From: an uncultured Corynebacterium sp.
GTDB lineage: Bacteria; Actinomycetota; Actinomycetes; Mycobacteriales; Mycobacteriaceae
Reading direction: 5' to 3'
Assembly: GCA_915275065.1 (NCBI GenBank)
Contig: CAJZGD010000156.1
Location: 1-6,133 of the forward strand
Length of the DNA: 6,133 nt
Shown in pieces: positions 1 through 4,616 of the stretch (position 1 is its first letter; every line of letters starts with the position of its first letter). Under the pieces are notes generated by a model, which did no database searches, was not told where the DNA came from, and saw only the letters and a program-made list of their open reading frames with translations. The translations under genes and the position numbers were made by a program.

Positions 1-457
1 CTGACGCCTTCGCGTTAGGCTCGTTGTTTTGTGCCCACGTGAACGTGACTTTGATCTTGTTTGTGGCTATCCGGTTGATGGTGGGGGAGAACCCAAACGC
101 TTGTTCCGTTGCTCGCCCCACGAATTCCCCACGGTAGAAAAACATGATCTGTTGGGGAGAGCTACCTGTTGCGCCGGCGACTCGCAGCACAATCCACGAG
201 AATGGCCGGCAGGGGTCATACCCTGTGAAATCCGCCTTGGTGGGGTCCCAACGGTAATTCTTACCAGGTCCGGGTACCCGGTACATTGACGTTACCATTG
301 CTTCTGGGCCAGACATTGTGCCGCATTTGCTCCGAGACTTTTCCTCCCGCGCTGTTTTGGCTTGCGACGGTGCTTCTGCCGCCCCCACCGGCTGGGCGGG
401 GGCTAATGAGACAGCAAGCAGAAATGCCATGCACATAATTGGAATTTTCTTTTTCAT
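1..457 (-). CDS. Secreted LppP/LprE-like protein, 3' end off the window
   Basis: This minus-strand reading frame starts at ATG 457 and stays open for 152 codons to the left edge, so the C-terminus is missing. The start is set by a good ribosome binding site (AAGGAG, 468-463) five bases upstream. Residues 1 to about 26 form a Sec signal peptide: MKKK, a hydrophobic core, then a V-G-A type cleavage site. The only early cysteine (C9) sits in PIMC, which is not a lipobox, so I expect a secreted protein rather than a lipoprotein. The mature part resembles the actinobacterial LppP/LprE family: YDPC (80-83), a W-I-V-L-R-V strand, GATGSSPQQIMFFYRGEFVG (95-114), then an alternating strand ending KVTFTWAQNNEP. 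C45 and C83 could form a disulfide. The family's biochemical role is not known to me. It is divergent from the 101-aa gene. Secreted and coding are well supported; the family call rests on remembered motifs. Confidence 0.82.
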   Translation of the reverse strand, partial: MKKKIPIMCMAFLLAVSLAPAQPVGAAEAPSQAKTAREEKSRSKCGTMSGPEAMVTSMYRVPGPGKNYRWDPTKADFTGYDPCRPFSWIVLRVAGATGSSPQQIMFFYRGEFVGRATEQAFGFSPTINRIATNKIKVTFTWAQNNEPNAKAS

Positions 458-578
458 GATGACTCCTTAGGTTAAGAAAGAACTCAGGGCAAAAACCAGG
501 GGATACCCCGATGCTATCTCGCCATTACCGCCCTAGGCTAGGTATTAATACTCACAAGATAAACGGAAGGAATTTCTT
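458..578. promoter_or_regulatory. Divergent intergenic region with three palindromes
   Basis: This 121-bp AT-richer gap separates the minus-strand secreted protein from the plus-strand 101-aa gene and should hold promoters for both. It contains three perfect short palindromes: GGGGATACCCC (499-509), CCTAGGCTAGG (532-542) and GTATTAATAC (542-551). The last two abut and cover the best -10-like sequence facing the plus-strand gene (TAGGCT 534-539, or the TATTAATA stretch 543-550). The latter is self-complementary, so it could also serve the minus strand. A TAGCAT hexamer (516-511, minus) is another candidate -10 for the left gene. No -35 hexamer is convincing. Exact promoter positions are inference. 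Confidence 0.5.
565..572 (+). promoter_or_regulatory. Ribosome binding site of the 101-aa gene
   Basis: GGAAGGAA lies seven bases upstream of ATG 579 and is a close match to the 3' end of 16S rRNA. It fixes the start of the following small gene and supports it being real. Confidence 0.75.
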
Positions 579-884
579 ATGGCCCTAAAATTCTCCCTCG
601 ATCTCGAAGGTGCTACCTTTGACGAGCTTGCCACTTTTGTCGAATCCCTGAAAACCGCAGGCATGAAAGATCATGACACACTGACGCTGGATGGTACACA
701 ATTGGTTGCCACGGTAGAGCCTACCGGTGGCCAGGTGAGCGATGCCCGCCGGGCCACCGCAACCCCACGTCAAACCGTCTATCCCGATGCCTTCCCGAGC
801 ACCGGTAACCTTGATTTTATGAAGTTCGGGGATGCCGCCCTGGATTCCCTGATCGAGGCCCTGAAGTATCGTCGCGGCCGGTAG
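579..884 (+). CDS. Conserved-looking 101-aa protein of unknown function
   Basis: I do not recognise this protein. The start at ATG 579 is backed by a strong GGAAGGAA site. The sequence is soluble and acidic at the N-terminus, with no signal peptide or membrane segment. Predicted layout: strand MALKFSLDLEG (1-11), helix from TFDELATFVESLKTAGM (13-29), a hairpin DTLTLDGTQLVATVE (33-47), a probably disordered stretch rich in T, R, P and G (48-75), and a C-terminal helix DAALDSLIEALKYRRGR (85-101) ending in basic residues. This suggests a small alpha/beta domain plus tail. It ends 51 bp before the preferred thrC start and may be co-transcribed with it, although thrC may have its own promoter. A 546-bp frame on the opposite strand overlaps it but looks like a shadow. 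Reality as a gene is likely; function is unknown. Confidence 0.78.
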   Translation: MALKFSLDLEGATFDELATFVESLKTAGMKDHDTLTLDGTQLVATVEPTGGQVSDARRATATPRQTVYPDAFPSTGNLDFMKFGDAALDSLIEALKYRRGR

Positions 885-922
885 GATAAACCGTCGATAA
901 GTGTAATGCGGGTGGGAAACGC

Positions 923-928
923 TATGGT
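923..928 (+). promoter_or_regulatory. Possible -10 element of thrC
   Basis: TATGGT fits the actinobacterial TAnnnT -10 pattern and ends seven bases before ATG 936, the distance expected if transcription starts at or next to that ATG. No good -35 is seen upstream (around 899-906). The idea is speculative on its own. It gains some weight because the DUF2231-like gene shows the same seven-base spacing. Confidence 0.3.
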
Positions 929-935
929 AGATTCC

Positions 936-2363
936 ATGCGTTATATCTCCACCCGCGATGAGTCCCGCACCGAAGTCCCGTTTAGCGACATCCTTCTCGG
1001 CGGGCTCGCCCCCGACGGTGGCCTCTACCTGCCCGCCGAATATCCGCAGGTCACCGGCGATATGCTCGATAGGTGGCGGAAACTGCTCAACACGCAGGGG
1101 TATCCCGCCCTCGCCGCCGAAGTCCTGCAATTATTTATCGACGACATTCCCGCCGATGATCTTACCGCCATCGCCCACCGCGCCTACACCTTCCCGAAGT
1201 TTGCTCATGCCGAAATCGTGCCGGTGACCAAGCTGGAAGATGGCATGTACATTGGTCATCTTTCCGAGGGGCCCACCGCAGCTTTTAAAGACATTGCCAT
1301 GCAATTGCTCGGGGAATTTTTCGAATACGAGCTGCGCCGGCGGGGTGAAACCCTCACCATTGTGGGGGCAACTTCGGGCGACACCGGGTCTGCTGCCGAA
1401 TACGCCATGAGTGGGCGGGACGGCATTAAGGTATTCATGCTCACTCCGGCCGGCCGCATGACCCCATTCCAGCAGGCACAAATGTTCGGTCTTGACGATC
1501 CCAACATCTTTAACATTGCCCTCGAAGGAGTGTTCGATGATTGCCAGGATGTGGTCAAGGCCGTGTCTGCCGATGCCGACTTTAAACGCGACCACCGCAT
1601 CGGTGCCGTAAACTCTATTAACTGGGCCCGGCTCGTCGCCCAGGTGGTGTATTACATTTCCTGCTACCTGCATGTTGCCACCTCTAACGAGCAAAAAGTA
1701 TCATTCAGCGTGCCCACCGGCAACTTTGGGGACATTTGCGCCGGCCACATCGCCAAGCAAATGGGGGTGCCGATTGACCGGCTCATCGTGGCCACCAACG
1801 AGAATGATGTGTTGGATGAATTCTTCCGCACCGGTGTGTATCGGGTACGATCCTCAGCTGATACGTTCGAAACCTCTTCACCATCAATGGATATTTCCCG
1901 CGCATCCAATTTCGAACGATTCATCTACGACCTGCTGGGTCGAGATGCCGTTCGGGTCGCCGACCTGTTTGGCACCCAGGTTCCCCAAGGCGGATTTACT
2001 CTCGCAGATGACCCCGCATTCTCGAAGGTTGGTGCCCAGTACGGTTTCCTGTCCGGGTCCTCCACCCACGCCGACCGGGTGGCCACCATTCGGGACTGCT
2101 ACGAGCGGTTGGGAATCATGATCGACCCCCACACCGCCGACGGCGTGAAAGTGGCCCGCGGCCTGCGGAATGAGGTCGACACCCCTATCGTCTGCCTAGA
2201 GACCGCCCTGCCCGTAAAATTCGCCCACACCATCAAAGAGGCCACCGGCCGGGAACCGGACCTGCCCGATCGGTTCACCACCATCATGCAGGCCGAACGG
2301 CACGTCACGGACTTGCCCAACGATGTGGATGTGGTGAAAGATTTCATTGCGGCAAACGACTAA
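936..2363 (+). CDS. thrC: Threonine synthase
   Basis: PLP-dependent enzyme that converts O-phospho-L-homoserine and water to L-threonine and phosphate, the last step of threonine biosynthesis, in the cytoplasm. From the chosen start it has 475 residues, close to the roughly 480 of corynebacterial ThrC. Visible motifs: N-terminal YISTRD and DGGLYLP; the PLP lysine in EGPTAAFKD (K118); GATSGDTGS (144-152), the phosphate/PLP-binding loop; PTGNFGD (260-266); and the C-terminal ETALPVKFA and DLPND segments. The frame is open from ATG 906, with further ATGs at 924 and 936. I chose 936 because the family begins M-x-YISTRD, none of the three has a convincing Shine-Dalgarno sequence, and a TATGGT hexamer seven bases upstream would fit a leaderless start. 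It lies 51 bp after the 101-aa gene and 41 bp before the 45-aa gene. The enzyme looks intact, and the identification is very secure. Confidence 0.97.
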   Translation: MRYISTRDESRTEVPFSDILLGGLAPDGGLYLPAEYPQVTGDMLDRWRKLLNTQGYPALAAEVLQLFIDDIPADDLTAIAHRAYTFPKFAHAEIVPVTKLEDGMYIGHLSEGPTAAFKDIAMQLLGEFFEYELRRRGETLTIVGATSGDTGSAAEYAMSGRDGIKVFMLTPAGRMTPFQQAQMFGLDDPNIFNIALEGVFDDCQDVVKAVSADADFKRDHRIGAVNSINWARLVAQVVYYISCYLHVATSNEQKVSFSVPTGNFGDICAGHIAKQMGVPIDRLIVATNENDVLDEFFRTGVYRVRSSADTFETSSPSMDISRASNFERFIYDLLGRDAVRVADLFGTQVPQGGFTLADDPAFSKVGAQYGFLSGSSTHADRVATIRDCYERLGIMIDPHTADGVKVARGLRNEVDTPIVCLETALPVKFAHTIKEATGREPDLPDRFTTIMQAERHVTDLPNDVDVVKDFIAAND

Positions 2364-2388
2364 ACTTTAGGCGTCGACAAGCATAACC

Positions 2389-2396
2389 AGAAAGGA
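2389..2396 (+). promoter_or_regulatory. Strong ribosome binding site of the 45-aa gene
   Basis: AGAAAGGA is an exact match to the core complementary to the end of 16S rRNA and lies eight bases before ATG 2405. It is among the best sites in the window and is the main evidence that the short frame behind it is translated. Confidence 0.75.
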
Positions 2397-2404
2397 CAGC
2401 CATT

Positions 2405-2542
2405 ATGGCCCAAGAACGCACCGCCCCCGCCGAATATTTCAACGATTTTGACCCCGAAAAAATGGCGAAACAGCTGGCAGAACAATTAGCCGCCAAGAAA
2501 GCCGCCGAAGCGGAAGCCCAGGCGAAATCGGAAGGGGAGTAA
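2405..2542 (+). CDS. Small 45-aa charged helical protein upstream of NUDIX gene
   Basis: This short frame of 45 codons plus TAA follows the strong AGAAAGGA site eight bases upstream. The N-terminal third has aromatic and acidic residues (EYFNDFDPE, 10-18). From about residue 19 to 43 it is almost only A, K, E and Q, which predicts one long amphipathic helix, possibly a coiled coil. There is no signal peptide or membrane segment. Its stop overlaps the start of the NUDIX gene (TAATG), and its last codons carry the NUDIX ribosome binding site (GAAGGGGAG), so the two are probably translationally coupled. It sits 41 bp downstream of thrC. I do not recognise the family. It could be a regulator or partner of the NUDIX enzyme, or mainly a coupling leader peptide. 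That a real gene is here is likely; its role is open. Confidence 0.72.
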   Translation: MAQERTAPAEYFNDFDPEKMAKQLAEQLAAKKAAEAEAQAKSEGE

Positions 2543-3081
2543 TGCCCATCCCCGATTTTGTGCGGTCGTTGCGGGAGAAAATCGGCACCGACGAACTGTG
2601 GCTGCCGGGCGTGACCGCCGTCATTATCCGTGACGTGCCCGAAGGCGCCCCCATCACCGCTGTGCCGGAAGTACTGCTGGTCAAACGCGCCGACAACGGT
2701 CAATGGACTCCGGTCACCGGCATTGCCGACCCGGGGGAGGAGCCGCACCAGACCGCCATTCGGGAGACCAAGGAAGAGGTCGGCCTGGATATTCAGGTGG
2801 AGGCGCTGCTGGGCGTCGGTGCGGTCGGGCCGGTCACCTACCCCAATGGGGATGTCACCCGCTATATGGACACCGCGGTGCGATGCAGCGTGGTCGGCGA
2901 CAGCGACGAACCCGTCATCAGCGACGACGAAAACACCGAGGCTGCTTGGTTCTCCATCATGCACATGCCGCCCATGAACCCCAGGTTCCGGCTCATCGTC
3001 GGCGATGCTGTAGCACAACTGCGGCGACCTGAGGGATTTCGCCCTCGAATGGGGTATGTGAAGCGGGATCGCACGCGCTAA
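2542..3081 (+). CDS. NUDIX hydrolase
   Basis: NUDIX proteins hydrolyse a nucleoside diphosphate linked to another group, using Mg2+ or Mn2+; the substrate here cannot be read from the sequence. The protein has 179 residues. The NUDIX box spans 60-82: G60, E66, then R74-E75 and E78-E79 with G81, matching G-x5-E-x7-RE-U-x-EE-x-G-U, except that threonine 76 takes the usual hydrophobic U position. Before it are the strands LPGVTAVII (21-29) and EVLLVKRADNGQW (43-55), typical of the fold. After it, a hydrophobic strand (LLGVGAVGPV) and YPNGDVTRYMDTAVRC follow. The C-terminus after about 165 is basic. The start overlaps the 45-aa gene's stop by one base, with GAAGG six bases upstream inside that gene. 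An ADP-ribose or (d)NTP pyrophosphatase is plausible. The family is secure; the substrate is not. Confidence 0.93.
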   Translation: MPIPDFVRSLREKIGTDELWLPGVTAVIIRDVPEGAPITAVPEVLLVKRADNGQWTPVTGIADPGEEPHQTAIRETKEEVGLDIQVEALLGVGAVGPVTYPNGDVTRYMDTAVRCSVVGDSDEPVISDDENTEAAWFSIMHMPPMNPRFRLIVGDAVAQLRRPEGFRPRMGYVKRDRTR

Positions 3082-3140
3082 ACCCGAAAATTACCCGCTA
3101 ATAGGGTTGAACTGGGAAAAGTAATTCCTCACAGGTGCAG

Positions 3141-3161
3141 ACAACTGTGCAAACCAGTTGT
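3141..3161. repeat. Inverted repeat just upstream of the secreted hydrolase-like gene
   Basis: ACAACTG (3141-3147) and CAGTTGT (3155-3161) are a perfect 7-bp inverted repeat around a 7-base loop, ending 13 bases before ATG 3175 and directly before the AGGG that may be its ribosome binding site. It could be an operator, an RNA hairpin affecting initiation, or, with the following T-rich GGGTTTTCTT, a weak terminator of the upstream genes. The stem has only three G-C pairs, so chance is possible. Confidence 0.4.
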
Positions 3162-3174
3162 AGGGTTTTCTTGT

Positions 3175-4119
3175 ATGAGACGACCTTTGTGCATCATCCA
3201 GCGACTCGGCAGAGCCACCGGTTCCGGCGGCCGTAGCGGCACCGGAACCGTCCGCCCTACCCGCATTACCCGCGTCAGTAGAACCGTGGCCGCCGCCATG
3301 TCCGGCCTTATCGTGTTGGCCACGAGCATGATTCCCGCGACCGCAGCCACCGTTGACGTTGCCGCCGCACCCGCGCGCACCCAAATCATCATGATGAAAG
3401 ACAACGGGGAAGTGATCGAAACCCCCGGCGCCCACGAATCTCGCGCCTCGCTGTCCATCGTCAAGCTGTATTTGGGCCATTGGGTGCTGCAACACGGTGC
3501 CCCCGAGGACAAAGCCCTGGTGTATGAGATGATCCGCAGCTCCCACGATGGGATTGCTTCGAATCTGGATCGGAAATATCGCCAAGCCATTCCCGACACC
3601 ATTGGCCGGTTCCGGCTCGCCGAAACCAACTATCGGGGCCGGTGGGGTGATACCACCACCAGTGTTCACGACATGGCGGCATTTGTGCGGGCCGTTCGCA
3701 CCGACCCGGCGGCCCGGCCGCTGATCGACGGCATGCGTAACCCGGCCGCCGTTGCCGCCGATGGCTATCCCCAGAATTTTGGTACCGCCACCCTGCCCGG
3801 CATTGAGGGCACCAAGTTTGGGTGGTCGGATAAGCGCGATGTGCATGCCACCGTGAGCTTCGGCCCGGGGTTTGTGGTGGCCGCCCACACGTTCGGTTCG
3901 GCGCAGGTACACACCGACGATGTGCGCCGCGCCGTGCACACGGATGGCCTGGTGGCCGGGGCGCAGCAGATTCAGATTGGTGGCGTCACTATTCCGGTGG
4001 CCAGCGGTGCGGAGCTGAAGGCACGCACCCGGTGCACCAAGACGGAACAGTTCTGGCAGGGTGTGCCCGACACCGTGCTGGTGCCACGCTACGTGCTCGA
4101 TGTGATTCCGGCATGTTAG
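3175..4119 (+). CDS. Secreted serine hydrolase of the beta-lactamase/PBP-like fold
   Basis: A 314-residue exported protein. The leader is long: 37 residues with nine arginines and no acidic residue, then a hydrophobic stretch (38-58) ending in Ala-rich possible signal peptidase sites (P-A-T-A-A, and A-A-A-P near 63-66). The mature part carries the three motifs of the serine penicillin-recognising fold: S94-x-x-K97, S123-H124-D125 in place of SxN, and K214-F215-G216 in place of KTG. The first two motifs are only 29 residues apart, shorter than in class A beta-lactamases, and I see no clear Glu166 equivalent. It is therefore more likely a peptidoglycan-related or divergent actinobacterial serine hydrolase than an antibiotic-resistance enzyme. 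Two cysteines, C287 and the final C314, could pair. The start at 3175 has only a weak AGGG site nine bases upstream; later starts (GTG 3286, ATG 3298) would lose the basic leader. It may also be inactive. Fold call fairly secure; activity unproven. Confidence 0.78.
   Translation: MRRPLCIIQRLGRATGSGGRSGTGTVRPTRITRVSRTVAAAMSGLIVLATSMIPATAATVDVAAAPARTQIIMMKDNGEVIETPGAHESRASLSIVKLYLGHWVLQHGAPEDKALVYEMIRSSHDGIASNLDRKYRQAIPDTIGRFRLAETNYRGRWGDTTTSVHDMAAFVRAVRTDPAARPLIDGMRNPAAVAADGYPQNFGTATLPGIEGTKFGWSDKRDVHATVSFGPGFVVAAHTFGSAQVHTDDVRRAVHTDGLVAGAQQIQIGGVTIPVASGAELKARTRCTKTEQFWQGVPDTVLVPRYVLDVIPAC
3219..3250 (+). repeat. GC-rich hairpin inside the leader-coding region
   Basis: CGGTTCCGG (3219-3227) pairs perfectly with CCGGAACCG (3242-3250). 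Nested inside, GCCG (3230-3233) pairs with CGGC (3237-3240) around the triplet TAG, leaving only two bases unpaired on the left and one on the right. The result is a 13-bp nearly continuous GC-rich stem covering codons 15-26 of the secreted hydrolase-like gene. No T-run follows, so it is not an ordinary terminator. Confidence 0.6.
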
Positions 4120-4123
4120 AACT

Positions 4124-4161
4124 GGCGGCGAGGCGGCGACCGCGGTTGTGATTTGTCGCCG
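4124..4161. terminator. Possible terminator or operator hairpin after the secreted hydrolase-like gene
   Basis: Just after the stop at 4119 there is a tandem duplication GGCGGCGA (4124-4131 and 4132-4139). Overlapping it, CGGCGAC (4134-4140) and GTCGCCG (4155-4161) form a 7-bp GC-rich inverted repeat with a 14-base loop. The sequence that follows (GTTGGTTCGCTGTT) is only moderately T-rich, so a factor-independent terminator would be weak. The right arm overlaps the proposed -35 of the next gene, so an operator is an alternative. Confidence 0.4.
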
Positions 4162-4180
4162 GTTGGTTCGCTGTTACATT
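4153..4180 (+). promoter_or_regulatory. Promoter for a leaderless DUF2231-like gene
   Basis: TTGTCG (4153-4158) and TACATT (4175-4180) are separated by 16 bases, and TACATT fits the TAnnnT -10 pattern. Seven bases lie between the -10 and ATG 4188, so transcription would begin at or beside the start codon. No Shine-Dalgarno sequence is present upstream of 4188, which agrees with leaderless translation, common in corynebacteria. Confidence 0.5.
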
Positions 4181-4187
4181 TAATGAC

Positions 4188-4592
4188 ATGCCCTTACATC
4201 CCCTAGCGGTGCATCTTCCCGTCGTCATTATTCCGCTCACCGCCTTGGGATTATTGGCCTGGGTGCTGGTGCCCAGCATTGGTGCGAAGGTCCGGTCTTG
4301 GCTGGTGGGCGGCGGCGTGTTGGGGGTCATTGGGACTGCCTGGTCCAAAACCACGGGGGCGGAGTTACTGAAAGATATTGGTCGCAGTCCGCAGAGTCCA
4401 GGCGATGTTGCACCCCACATGATGTGGGGAAACGCGCTGGTGGTGGCGAGCGTTTTCCTGGCGGCCGCGGCCATAGCACTGTGGTACAAGGAGACCGTGG
4501 TAACGCAGATCGCGGCGGTCATTATGGCGGTGGTCGCACTGATTCTTACATTTGGCGCAGGTCACTCTGGCGCCCAACTGGTGTGGCACTAA
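4188..4592 (+). CDS. DUF2231-like four-helix membrane protein
   Basis: A 134-residue integral membrane protein. Hydrophobic helices lie at roughly 8-28, 36-51, 81-99 and 105-123, so four passes are expected. The N-terminal LHPLAVHLPV and the C-terminal GAGHSGAQLVW match the ends I associate with DUF2231 proteins (His-Pro plus a second His at the start, G-H-x-G-x-x-L-V near the end). Histidines H4, H9, H77 (in PHMMWGN) and H126 sit at or near membrane edges and could bind a heme or metal, though that is my inference. The start ATG 4188 has no Shine-Dalgarno sequence but has a -10 seven bases upstream, so the gene looks leaderless. It is 68 bp after the secreted hydrolase-like gene and 24 bp before the permease. 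The biological role is unknown. Confidence 0.8.
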   Translation: MPLHPLAVHLPVVIIPLTALGLLAWVLVPSIGAKVRSWLVGGGVLGVIGTAWSKTTGAELLKDIGRSPQSPGDVAPHMMWGNALVVASVFLAAAAIALWYKETVVTQIAAVIMAVVALILTFGAGHSGAQLVWH

Positions 4593-4611
4593 CAGTTTCC
4601 GTTAATATTAT
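4583..4611 (+). promoter_or_regulatory. Promoter for a probably leaderless permease gene
   Basis: Two overlapping -10 candidates, TAATAT (4603-4608) and TATTAT (4606-4611), lie 8 and 5 bases before ATG 4617. GTGGCA (4583-4588), which matches TTGACA at four of six positions, is 17 bases upstream of the second. It overlaps the last codons of the DUF2231-like gene. No Shine-Dalgarno sequence precedes the ATG, so initiation at a leaderless transcript is likely, although read-through from the gene before is also possible. Confidence 0.45.
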
Positions 4612-4616
4612 GCGGT

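Noticed and set aside
29..289. An 86-codon plus-strand frame at the left edge
   Set aside because: The opposite strand holds the LppP/LprE-like gene with a signal peptide and a good ribosome binding site, and this frame has no start signal.
467..474. TTAGGTTA, the left half of a DtxR-type iron box
   Set aside because: The right half does not match, and the half site overlaps the AAGGAG ribosome binding site of the minus-strand gene, which explains most of the sequence.
2344..3018. A 224-codon minus-strand frame across the 45-aa and NUDIX genes
   Set aside because: The plus strand here has a complete NUDIX box and good ribosome binding sites; the antisense product shows no family motif.
3091..3939. 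A 282-codon open frame on the minus strand opposite the secreted hydrolase-like gene
   Set aside because: It is low-complexity, rich in Gly and His, has no recognisable domain and mirrors a well-supported gene with signal peptide and active-site motifs. Long antisense frames are expected in GC-rich coding DNA.
3175..4119. Calling the secreted protein an antibiotic-resistance beta-lactamase
   Set aside because: The SxxK to SxD spacing is too short, KTG is KFG and no Glu166 equivalent is evident, so only the general fold can be claimed.
4602..4613. TTAATATTATGC before the permease is repeated exactly inside the gene at 5191-5202
   Set aside because: By my rough estimate about one 12-base repeat is expected by chance in a window this size, and the second copy encodes ordinary residues (N-I-M-Q).
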